A stretch of DNA of 10,949 nt. Source: Hyphomonadaceae bacterium. Its GTDB lineage: Bacteria; Pseudomonadota; Alphaproteobacteria; Caulobacterales; Hyphomonadaceae. The first letter of the stretch is position 1, and every line of letters begins with the position of its first letter. The stretch spans positions 1 through 10,949 of the forward strand of contig JAUYSA010000381.1 in NCBI GenBank assembly GCA_030696545.1, given 5' to 3'. The notes under the pieces were generated by a model. That model did not search any database. It was not told the origin of the DNA and was given only the letters and a program-made list of their open reading frames with translations. Of the stretch, positions 1 through 5,703 are shown one piece after another. The translations under genes and the position numbers were made by a program.

Positions 1-1
1 A

Positions 2-49
2 GCCCTCATCCTGAGGGATCGCGAAGCGATCGTCTCGAAGGACGAGGGC
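2..49. repeat. REP-like palindromic hairpin
   Basis: An imperfect palindrome about 48 bp long. The outer stem pairs GCCCTC (2-7) with GAGGGC (44-49), then after one A/C mismatch TCCT (9-12) with AGGA (39-42). The inner stem is perfect, GATCGC (17-22) with GCGATC (26-31) around a GAA loop. From memory, elements opening CCCTCATCCTGAGG and closing CGAAGGACGAGGG are scattered between genes in many alphaproteobacterial genomes, so this is probably one copy of an interspersed repeat. It lies at the window edge, so what it borders on the left is unknown. Confidence 0.7.
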
Positions 50-80
50 GTGCTCACCCCCGTAAGCCACACCTCACCAT

Positions 81-221
81 CCCCCTCCGTCTCGCACGCT
101 ACGCGTGCGATCCACCTCCCCCTGCTACGCATGGGGAGGCAAACGCGACTGAAGGGAATTGCCTCCACCGCCGAAGGCGGGGGAGGTGGATCGCCGCGTC
201 TTCGCGGCGAGACGGAGGGGG
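81..221. repeat. Nested 'fishbone' palindromic element, about 141 bp
   Basis: The outer arms are a perfect 14-bp inverted repeat (81-94 with 208-221) and the inner arms a perfect 15-bp inverted repeat (108-122 with 179-193). The insert between outer and inner arms differs on the two sides, yet each folds on itself: left CGCACGC/GCGTGCG (93-109, TAC loop), right CGCCGCG/CGCGGCG (192-209, TCTT loop). The tip adds a central stem GGAGGCAA (135-142) with TTGCCTCC (159-166), flanked by a small hairpin on each side (about 119-136 and 168-180). Folded, it is a stem with two four-way junctions. The tidy pairing and lack of a coding frame mark it as a non-coding interspersed repeat, possibly a miniature mobile element; no target-site duplication is obvious to me. 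Confidence 0.75.
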
Positions 222-310
222 CACACGCCCACCCGTCTCTCTAGCGCCCTAATCCAGCGCACCCAATCCCACCTCAACTCGCCCCCCCAGCGAGGCCGCG
301 CCCGCGCGCC

Positions 311-319
311 TTATCCACA
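311..319 (+). promoter_or_regulatory. Perfect DnaA-box sequence
   Basis: TTATCCACA matches the strict consensus DnaA box. It sits 58 bp before the small gene starting at 378, in GC-rich sequence with no AT-rich unwinding element and no second box that I could find nearby, so it does not look like an origin. It could be a DnaA-responsive promoter site or a chance match. I see no other recognisable signal between 222 and 377 apart from the SD of the next gene. Confidence 0.4.
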
Positions 320-377
320 GCCTCGCGCCCAGCCGCAGAATCCTGCACACTCCGCCCGATTCACCCATGAGGCTCCC

Positions 378-665
378 ATGACTGCCCCCGTCGGCTCCAA
401 GGCCAACCCGTCGAAATACGACCCCTACACAAAGCTCGCCGACGACGAGCCCTACTTCATCATCCGCGCCAACGACCTGCTCTCCAGCGCCCTGATCGAA
501 CTGCACGCCTATATCGGCGCGGGCCAGTCCGGCGCCGCCCACAACAAGCTGGCGGAGATCATGGCCCTCACCGCCGCCAAGCCGCCGCGCCCGTCGGACT
601 CGCCAAAATACCGCGAGACCTTCGCGATCTCCGCCTCGATGGAAAAGTGGCGCAACACCCAGTGA
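378..665 (+). CDS. Small protein of unknown function (95 aa)
   Basis: I do not recognise this protein. The frame is open further upstream (to 159), but that part runs through the palindromic element and is low-complexity, so I start at ATG 378, which has GAGG (369-372) six bases ahead. The product is about 95 residues, soluble-looking, with no signal peptide or membrane segment. Residues 1-22 are polar and Pro/Lys/Asp-rich. Residues about 25-68 look helical and contain an aromatic/charged stretch (EPYFIIRANDLLSSALIELH). The tail is basic and ends KWRNTQ. It converges with the SDR operon on the other strand across a 43-bp gap holding a hairpin. Good start signals and normal codon use support it as real; the function is open. 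Confidence 0.7.
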   Translation: MTAPVGSKANPSKYDPYTKLADDEPYFIIRANDLLSSALIELHAYIGAGQSGAAHNKLAEIMALTAAKPPRPSDSPKYRETFAISASMEKWRNTQ

Positions 666-671
666 TGCCTG

Positions 672-687
672 GTCGCTCTTGAGCGAC
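672..687. terminator. Hairpin between convergent genes, terminator-like
   Basis: GTCGCTC (672-678) pairs perfectly with GAGCGAC (681-687) with only two bases between, so in practice a six-pair stem with a CTTG loop. It lies midway between two convergent stop codons (665 on + and 709 on -), the usual place for a two-way terminator. No T-run follows on either strand, so intrinsic termination is not assured. Confidence 0.4.
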
Positions 688-708
688 TAGCTATGAAGTC
701 GGGTCGCC

Positions 709-1485
709 CTACAGCGATCCGACCGTCATCCCGCCATCGACGACGATTTCCTCGCCGGTCATATAACGGCTCTCGTCGCTGGCGAGGAACAGCACCACAT
801 TCGCAATATCCAGCGGCTGTCCCTTCACGCCCAGCGGCACGCGGAACGCAGTCAGCGCATCGAGATCTGGCGGCTCGTTCGCGCCGGGGATCACCTGCAT
901 CCAGATTGGCGTCTCAATGATGCCGGGATGCACCGAGTTCACGCGGATTCCATCCTTCATCGCCGCGCACTCCAGCGCGACCGACTTCGTGAACAACCTC
1001 ACCGCGCCCTTCGATGCGCAGTAAGCCGACAATCTCGGCGCGCCGCGAAGCCCTGCCACCGAGGAGATATTCACGATCGCCCCGCCGCCATGCTTCCGCA
1101 TAAGCGGCAGCGATGTCTTCGTTCCCAGAAACACACTGTCGACATTCACCGCCATCTGCCGCCGGAAATCCTCCAAGGAAAGATCCGTCACCATGCCGCC
1201 CACGGCGATGCCGGCATTGTTCACGAGAATATCCAGCCGCCCGTGATCCTTCTCGATGCGCCGAACGATCTCGTTCCACTCTTGCTCGCTGGTCACATCA
1301 TGCCGCGCAAACTCGGCCGTGCCACCCGCCTTGCCGATGCCAGCGACTACATCAACGCCCTTGTGCGCCTGAACATCCGTCGCGATCACCGTCGCGCCCT
1401 CGCGCGCCAGCACCTCCGCGCACGCCCGCCCGATCCCGCTCGCCGCGCCCGTGACCAGCGCAACCTTGCCTGAAACGCGTCCCAT
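709..1485 (-). CDS. Short-chain dehydrogenase/reductase (SDR), NAD-type
   Basis: A 258-residue classical SDR, the normal length. The cofactor motif TGAASGIG is at 12-19. D37 at the end of the second beta strand (VIATDV) favours NAD(H) over NADP(H). NNAG is at 89-92. The catalytic tetrad N114, S142, Y155 and K159 is complete with normal spacing, followed by PG at 187-188. The C-terminus has the usual YMTGEEIVVDGG motif. It should oxidise a secondary alcohol or reduce a ketone in the cytoplasm; the substrate cannot be read from sequence. Closest in style are the glucose-1-dehydrogenase/cyclopentanol-dehydrogenase-like SDRs. Start ATG 1485 has GGGAG just upstream, next to the stop of the preceding SDR gene 9 bp away, so the two are almost certainly co-transcribed and perhaps translationally coupled. 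Confidence 0.93.
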   Translation of the reverse strand: MGRVSGKVALVTGAASGIGRACAEVLAREGATVIATDVQAHKGVDVVAGIGKAGGTAEFARHDVTSEQEWNEIVRRIEKDHGRLDILVNNAGIAVGGMVTDLSLEDFRRQMAVNVDSVFLGTKTSLPLMRKHGGGAIVNISSVAGLRGAPRLSAYCASKGAVRLFTKSVALECAAMKDGIRVNSVHPGIIETPIWMQVIPGANEPPDLDALTAFRVPLGVKGQPLDIANVVLFLASDESRYMTGEEIVVDGGMTVGSL

Positions 1486-1494
1486 GAATTCTCC

Positions 1495-2229
1495 CTAGCC
1501 TCTTCCAACGAAGGGCATGTTCGTCGCCATAACCGTCATGAACTGCACGTTGGATGCAAGAGGCAGCTCCGCCATCATCAGCACGGCTCTAGCAACGTCA
1601 TCCACATCCATCGTCGGCTCCGCCATGATCCGACCATCCGCTTGTGGCACACCCTTCGCGATCGGCGCAGCCATCTCGGTCAGCGCATTGCCGATATCGA
1701 TCTGCCCGCACGCAATCCCGAACGCCCGTCCGTCCAGCGACAGGCACTTCGTCAGCCCCGTGATCGCGTGCTTGGTTACTGTGTACGGCGTCGATCCCGG
1801 CCGAGGCGCGTGCGCCGATATCGATCCGTTATTGATGATCCGCCCGCCCTGCGGACTCTGCTTCCGCATCTGCCCGAACGCCGCCCGTGAGCACAGCACC
1901 GCGCCCGTAAGGTTCACATCAAGCACGGCCTGCCAGTCCTCGATCGGCATCTCGTCAATCGTTTTCGGCCGCGATCCGCGCCCCGCATTGTTGAACAGCG
2001 CATCCAGCCGCCCGAACGCTGCAACTGCCTCGGCGAACACCGCCTCAACCTGATCGGCCTTCGTCACATCAGCCGGCAGCACCAACCCGCCACCAATAAT
2101 GCGGGCGGTTTCCTCCAACGCTTCCGGTCTGCGTCCGACCAGCGCTACGCCCCAGCCTGCCTTCACAAATGCCGCCGCAGTCGCGCGGCCAATTCCGCTG
2201 CCCGCGCCGGTGATCAGTATCGATTTCAT
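1495..2229 (-). CDS. Short-chain dehydrogenase/reductase (SDR), NADP-type
   Basis: A 244-residue classical SDR and first gene of the two-SDR operon. TGAGSGIG is at 7-14. R33-R34 after the second beta strand (VALVGRR) suggest NADP(H). NNAG is at 80-83. The tetrad N106, S136, Y149 and K153 is intact. The segment after the active site (about 172-205, with QIDIGNALTEMAAP) lacks the usual PG, and the C-terminus ends in MPFVGRG rather than the VDGG motif, so it belongs to a different SDR subgroup from its neighbour. Upstream, GAG at 2239-2237 is only a weak SD and a perfect hairpin (2243-2264) lies directly before it. Transcription probably starts in the divergent region with the 20-bp palindrome at 2289-2308. 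The substrate is unknown. Confidence 0.92.
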   Translation of the reverse strand: MKSILITGAGSGIGRATAAAFVKAGWGVALVGRRPEALEETARIIGGGLVLPADVTKADQVEAVFAEAVAAFGRLDALFNNAGRGSRPKTIDEMPIEDWQAVLDVNLTGAVLCSRAAFGQMRKQSPQGGRIINNGSISAHAPRPGSTPYTVTKHAITGLTKCLSLDGRAFGIACGQIDIGNALTEMAAPIAKGVPQADGRIMAEPTMDVDDVARAVLMMAELPLASNVQFMTVMATNMPFVGRG

Positions 2230-2242
2230 GAGTCATCTCGCC

Positions 2243-2264
2243 AGCTTGCCGAACACGGCAAGCT
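2243..2264 (-). promoter_or_regulatory. Hairpin in the SDR operon leader
   Basis: AGCTTGCCG (2243-2251) pairs perfectly with CGGCAAGCT (2256-2264) around a four-base loop. On the minus strand the stem ends 13 bases before the SDR start codon, immediately next to the weak SD. It could stabilise the leader, modulate ribosome access, or be a second protein-binding dyad at the DNA level. Confidence 0.45.
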
Positions 2265-2288
2265 ATTTGCCCAATACCCGCACACGCA

Positions 2289-2328
2289 AGTTGCGAACGT
2301 TCGCAACTGGCCTCGAATAATCGCAACT
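2289..2328. promoter_or_regulatory. Operator-like 20-bp palindrome plus extra half-site
   Basis: AGTTGCGAACGTTCGCAACT at 2289-2308 is a perfect palindrome. The half-site TCGCAACT (2301-2308) recurs at 2321-2328, exactly 20 bp on, about two helical turns and so on the same DNA face. The site lies between the divergent SDR operon and the lipoprotein gene, where a repressor could control both. Size and symmetry fit TetR-family or similar dimeric regulators; no regulator gene is in the window. A further short hairpin (TGCTGC 2328-2333 with GCAGCA 2342-2347) follows on the lipoprotein side. Confidence 0.6.
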
Positions 2329-2416
2329 GCTGCTCGGCGCCGCAGCATTACATGCGATTCCGGACGTGGTAGTTTGATCCTGCTTAGCCGTTTCGATCCA
2401 GCATTCGAGGCAAGCC

Positions 2417-3349
2417 ATGAAGCACACACATCTGATCGCAGCCGCCCTGGCCTTCGCGCCGCTATGGGCCTGCAATCCCTCGCCCAGGGAAGCCTCTGCA
2501 GCCGAACGGCCACCGCCCGTTCTCGAAGGCGCATGGCACGCCACCCGCGTCGACGTCGAATATGGCGCGGACATCGGCACTCACACAGTCGATGTTCAGC
2601 CAGCAATCTACATCTTCTCGAAAAGCCACTACGCATTCACGGCCGTGAACGGTTTCGAGGCCCGCCCCTACATCGGCGAAAAGCCGACGGACGCCGAACA
2701 TGCCCGCGCCTTCGCGCCGTTTACCGCAAGTATCGGCACATACACCGGCAACGACTCCCGGCTCACCGTCACGCCGGAAGTCACGAAAGACCCTGCGGGC
2801 ATGATCGCCCCGGCTCCCGCCGACTACGAACTGCTATGGGTCGACGACAAGGTTTGGCTCACCACAACCACGCCCGACGACGGGAAGATCCGGACCGAAC
2901 TGACGCGTCTCGACGCCAGCGTCGTGGAAGTCTCACCGGATGCCGCCAAACTGAAAGGCGTGTGGCGCCGCGCCGAGATGATCATCGGCACAGGCGAACA
3001 TACCGGTGCCCACCTCAACGACATGCAGCCCGGCTACTATGTTTTCGCCCCTCCCTACTTCGCCGGTGCGTTCGTATCTGTCTTCTCGCCCCGCGAGCCA
3101 CTGGGCGAGACACCAACAGAGGCAGACCTCGGCAAGGCATTCACCCAGTTCACCAGCTTCGCCGGAACCTACACGCTGGAAGACAGCACACTCGTCTTCC
3201 GCCCCCTGGTGTCGATGAACCCCAACAGCATGCGCGGCCGTCCCTTCCAGTCCATCAAAACGGAATGGGCAGGCGACGATATCTGGCTGATCTACACCGG
3301 CACTGATGGCGCACAAAACCGCGTGCGCCTCACGCGCGTGCAGGAATAG
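2417..3349 (+). CDS. Putative lipoprotein with two tandem lipocalin-like domains
   Basis: 310 residues. The N-terminus MKHTHLIAAALAFAPLWAC has a short positive region, a hydrophobic core and a lipobox-like LWAC with C19 as the lipidation site, so the mature protein should be membrane-anchored on the periplasmic side. The rest is two copies of one domain, 36-165 and 179-308, aligning without a gap at an offset of exactly 143 residues. Shared landmarks are L-x-G-x-W at each start, H56/H199, QP at 61/204, GE at 87/230, GTYT at 107 versus GTYT at 250, W147/W290 and LTR at 162/305. Many beta-prone strands and the opening LxGxW suggest a lipocalin-like barrel binding a small hydrophobic ligand; that is inference. 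ATG 2417 has GAGG at 2407-2410. It is divergent from the SDR operon and may share its operator. Confidence 0.85.
   Translation: MKHTHLIAAALAFAPLWACNPSPREASAAERPPPVLEGAWHATRVDVEYGADIGTHTVDVQPAIYIFSKSHYAFTAVNGFEARPYIGEKPTDAEHARAFAPFTASIGTYTGNDSRLTVTPEVTKDPAGMIAPAPADYELLWVDDKVWLTTTTPDDGKIRTELTRLDASVVEVSPDAAKLKGVWRRAEMIIGTGEHTGAHLNDMQPGYYVFAPPYFAGAFVSVFSPREPLGETPTEADLGKAFTQFTSFAGTYTLEDSTLVFRPLVSMNPNSMRGRPFQSIKTEWAGDDIWLIYTGTDGAQNRVRLTRVQE
2522..3340 (+). repeat. Internal tandem domain duplication in the lipoprotein gene
   Basis: Unit 1 spans 2522-2911 and unit 2 spans 2951-3340, a period of 429 bp (143 codons). The similarity is clear at protein level over the full length without insertions, but the DNA has diverged, so this is an old duplication kept in register, not a recent copy. 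Confidence 0.8.
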
Positions 3350-3358
3350 CGGCGGCTG

Positions 3359-3496
3359 TCAGTCGGGCTTGTACATGTAGGCGATCATGCCGCCCGCGAT
3401 GGTGAACAGCACGGCGTACATGCCGGCCCACATCATCAGCTGCGGCAGAAATGCTGGGCGGGAAACCGAAGGGTTCGACGCCGGCACGCAGGTCAT
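3359..3496 (-). CDS. Small single-pass membrane protein (45 aa), unknown
   Basis: Read directly from the minus strand: ATG at 3496, stop TGA at 3361-3359. The product begins MTCVPASNPSVSRPAFLPQ, followed by one hydrophobic helix (about residues 20-42, LMMWAGMYAVLFTIAGGMIA then YMY), and ends KPD. GGGAG lies seven bases before the ATG, a strong ribosome-binding site, and codon third positions are almost all G or C, as in neighbouring genes. The lysine after the helix and the neutral N-terminus leave topology uncertain. The stop is 9 bp from the stop of the convergent lipoprotein gene. Upstream lies a terminator-like hairpin (3518-3559), so expression may depend on read-through or on its own promoter; a weak TTTCAA-N17-TATTTA (minus strand, 3627-3599) is the only candidate I see. 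I do not recognise the family. Confidence 0.72.
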   Translation of the reverse strand: MTCVPASNPSVSRPAFLPQLMMWAGMYAVLFTIAGGMIAYMYKPD

Positions 3497-3517
3497 GGAC
3501 CACTCCCTGCCTCGACT

Positions 3518-3566
3518 AAAAACAGGTCCCTACCCTACAAAAGGGTAGCCATCCCTGTTCGCAGGG
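3518..3566 (-). terminator. Intrinsic terminator, possibly an attenuator
   Basis: On the minus strand a long hairpin forms: AACAGG/CCTGTT (3559-3554 with 3526-3521) and, above an internal loop, CTACCCT/AGGGTAG (3548-3542 with 3536-3530). It runs straight into TTTTT (3522-3518), a good intrinsic terminator for the secreted-protein gene ending at 3660. A competing hairpin CCCTG-CGAA-CAGGG (3566-3553) uses the same AACAGG strand, so the two cannot form together. The T-run ends 21 bases before the small membrane ORF, hence the possibility of attenuation. Confidence 0.6.
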
Positions 3567-3659
3567 CAATCCCATTTAGCAGACGAGAGGTGCGGCCTTA
3601 AATATCGAGCTGCTCACACCGTTGAAACATCTGTGTTTTCAGTATGCGCGAGCCTGGCG

Positions 3660-4454
3660 TCAATCCGTCAGAAACCGGCATTTGCCGCCGCTGATCATCT
3701 GGCTCGCCCGGCCATTCATCTTCACGAATTCGGCCGCCGCCTTCTCGCCGATATAAGGCAACGCGTCGGATGTCGCGACAGCGGCGCCACTGTCAGCAAG
3801 CGCAAATTCGATCATCAGAGATCCTGCCTTTCTCCAGGCGGCGTCGATCTCTGCTATCAACGGCAATGTTGCCTTGGGATCGAACTGCGATGGCTCGCCG
3901 CTACGCCGTGAAGGTGGAGAATAGGCGCCGAGCCGCACTTCAACGTCCTGACGGCGGATGTCCGGTCCCTGAGACTTGAACGGCACGCTGACAACTGTGT
4001 CTGCGGCCTTGAACCGCGCCTCCAGCGGCACAAGCCTGAGCTGCATAACTTTGCCGCTGTCATCTACGTGCACTTCAGACTGCTCACCGGCGATTGTCGA
4101 CGAGAAGATCGGATTTTCCAGTTCAACCAGAAGGCCGGACAGCGCCACAGGAGCGTCCACTCCCTCCGCCTCAGCCCGAAGTTCAAGCTTGAACCAGGTG
4201 CTTACTCCTGCCGCCAGCGGCGAGTTCACCTTCGCCTTCAGCTTGTTGACAGTGTAATAGGCCGCGCGACTCAGGATCTGGTCGTCGACGGAGGATCTGA
4301 TCCCGAACCGGCTTCCGGCGCCGTCAGCGAGCGTATTGTAGTCCCAGCACATGACCGGCTTCTCTGCCGTTGCCTGTTGCGCAAAGGCCTGCGGAGCGAT
4401 CGCAGTCATCAATGCAATGCATGCCGCCATTGCGAAACAAGCGGGATTCTTCAT
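3660..4454 (-). CDS. Secreted (periplasmic) protein of unknown function
   Basis: 264 residues from ATG 4454. An in-frame TTG two codons earlier (4460) is possible but sits almost on the SD; AGAGG is seven bases before the ATG, so I prefer the ATG. The N-terminus MKNPACFAMAACIALMTA and following residues to AFA form a Sec signal peptide, with likely cleavage after AFA near residue 25. The mature part is beta-rich with many short alternating strands. It has two cysteines, C36 near the start (PVMCWDY) and C259 near the end (GGKCRF), which could form a disulfide joining the termini. There is no lipobox and no further membrane segment. I do not recognise the family. It follows the acyl-CoA dehydrogenase gene by 52 bp and is followed by a strong hairpin terminator, so it may be the last gene of a thiO-led transcript. 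Confidence 0.82.
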   Translation of the reverse strand: MKNPACFAMAACIALMTAIAPQAFAQQATAEKPVMCWDYNTLADGAGSRFGIRSSVDDQILSRAAYYTVNKLKAKVNSPLAAGVSTWFKLELRAEAEGVDAPVALSGLLVELENPIFSSTIAGEQSEVHVDDSGKVMQLRLVPLEARFKAADTVVSVPFKSQGPDIRRQDVEVRLGAYSPPSRRSGEPSQFDPKATLPLIAEIDAAWRKAGSLMIEFALADSGAAVATSDALPYIGEKAAAEFVKMNGRASQMISGGKCRFLTD

Positions 4455-4506
4455 GCCCAAACCTCTAAGCTATTCGAAAAATAGTGAGACAACGTCGCAG
4501 AGCAGG

Positions 4507-5673
4507 TCAATAGCTCTTCGGAAGTCCCAGCACGCGCTCGGAGATGAAGTTCAGGATCATCTCGCGGCTGACCGGCGCGATGCGCGCGATCATCGCTTCG
4601 CGCATGTAGCGCTCCACGTCGTACTCTTTCGCATAGCCCATGCCTCCGTGTGCGAGCACAGCGGCTTCGCACGCGTTGAAGCCGTACTCCGCGCCGAGAT
4701 ACTTCGAGGCGTTCGCTTCCGCGCCGCACTCGAGGCCCTTGTCGTAAAGGTCAGCGGCTTTGTATGCGAGCAGCTCTGCTGCGCTCAGCTCCGCCCAGCA
4801 CTTGGCCAGCGGATGCGCCACGCCCTGGTTCTGGCCGATGGGGCGGCCGAACACGACACGCTCTTTCGCATAGGTCGTCGCGCGCTCAAGCGCTGCGAAG
4901 CCGAGGCCAATCGCTTCGACAGCAAACAGCACGCGCTCAGGGTTCAGGCCCTGCAGCAGATATTTGAAGCCTTGGCCTTCTTCGCCGATCAGCGACTCTT
5001 TCGGAATTTCGACATTGTCGAAGTACAGCATATTGCACTCGATGGCCTTGCGACCCATTTTCGGGATCGGCTTGGCCTCGATGCCTTTCATGTCGCAGTA
5101 GAACAGCGACAGGCCCATGTACGGCTTGGACACCTTGTCCTTCGGCGTCGTGCGCGCGATCAGGATGATCTTGTCGGCGCGCTGTGCGCCCGTCGTCCAG
5201 ATCTTGCGGCCGTTGATGACGTAGCCGGAGTTGGTGCGCTCAGCGCGCGTCTCAAGGCTCGACGTATCGAGGCCAGAGTTCGGCTCGGTGACGCCAAAGC
5301 ACATCTTCTGTTCGCCCGAGATGATCTTCGGCAGGAATTCCTGCTTCTGTTCGCTCGTGCCGAATTTCTCGATCGGCTTTGCGCCGAAGATGTTCAGGTG
5401 GATCGACGAGCAGCCCGTGAAGCCCGCGCCCGATCGCGCGACCGTCTGCATCATGATCGACGCTTCCTTCAGGCCAAGACCCGAACCGCCCACCTCTTCC
5501 GGCATGGCGATGCCGAGCCAGCCGCCATCCGCCATCGCCTTGGTGAACTCTTCTGGCCACTTCCCGGTCTCGTCCGTCTTGCGCCAGTATTCCGCGTCGA
5601 ACTCGCGGCAGACAGCAGCGACCGCATCCTGGATCGACTGCTGGTCTTCCGTCATGGGGGCGATGTTGTGCAT
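4507..5673 (-). CDS. Acyl-CoA dehydrogenase family protein
   Basis: 388 residues, the usual length for this FAD enzyme, which introduces a 2,3 double bond into an acyl-CoA and passes electrons to ETF. Order: N-terminal helices (1-125); the beta-domain signature GVTEPNSGLD (127-136), with L135 where Ser/Thr is usual; KIWTTGA (157-163); then the C-terminal helical domain with ERVVFGRPIGQNQG (271-284) and AHGGMGY (341-347). The usual C-terminal catalytic Glu (the YEG of MCAD) is absent: the stretch reads ARIAPVSRE (363-371). E246 in GLNPERV lies where isovaleryl-CoA dehydrogenase has its catalytic Glu (DLER), so that residue is the likely base. Substrate chain is not readable; branched or bulky acyl groups are plausible. 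Start ATG 5673 has GGGAGAG upstream. It lies 30 bp behind thiO, probably on one transcript. Confidence 0.93.
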   Translation of the reverse strand: MHNIAPMTEDQQSIQDAVAAVCREFDAEYWRKTDETGKWPEEFTKAMADGGWLGIAMPEEVGGSGLGLKEASIMMQTVARSGAGFTGCSSIHLNIFGAKPIEKFGTSEQKQEFLPKIISGEQKMCFGVTEPNSGLDTSSLETRAERTNSGYVINGRKIWTTGAQRADKIILIARTTPKDKVSKPYMGLSLFYCDMKGIEAKPIPKMGRKAIECNMLYFDNVEIPKESLIGEEGQGFKYLLQGLNPERVLFAVEAIGLGFAALERATTYAKERVVFGRPIGQNQGVAHPLAKCWAELSAAELLAYKAADLYDKGLECGAEANASKYLGAEYGFNACEAAVLAHGGMGYAKEYDVERYMREAMIARIAPVSREMILNFISERVLGLPKSY

Positions 5674-5703
5674 GCGTCTCTCCCGAAATCCCGATTACCC
5701 GGT

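Noticed and set aside
311..319. Replication origin around the DnaA box
   Set aside because: Only one box, no AT-rich region and no origin-associated genes nearby.
159..377. N-terminal extension of the small plus-strand protein from ATG 159
   Set aside because: It translates the palindromic element and has a low-complexity Arg/Pro-rich composition; ATG 378 has a proper SD.
2371..2382. AGTTTGATCCTG resembles the start of bacterial 16S rRNA
   Set aside because: Only this short stretch matches; the following sequence is not rRNA and a coding gene begins at 2417.
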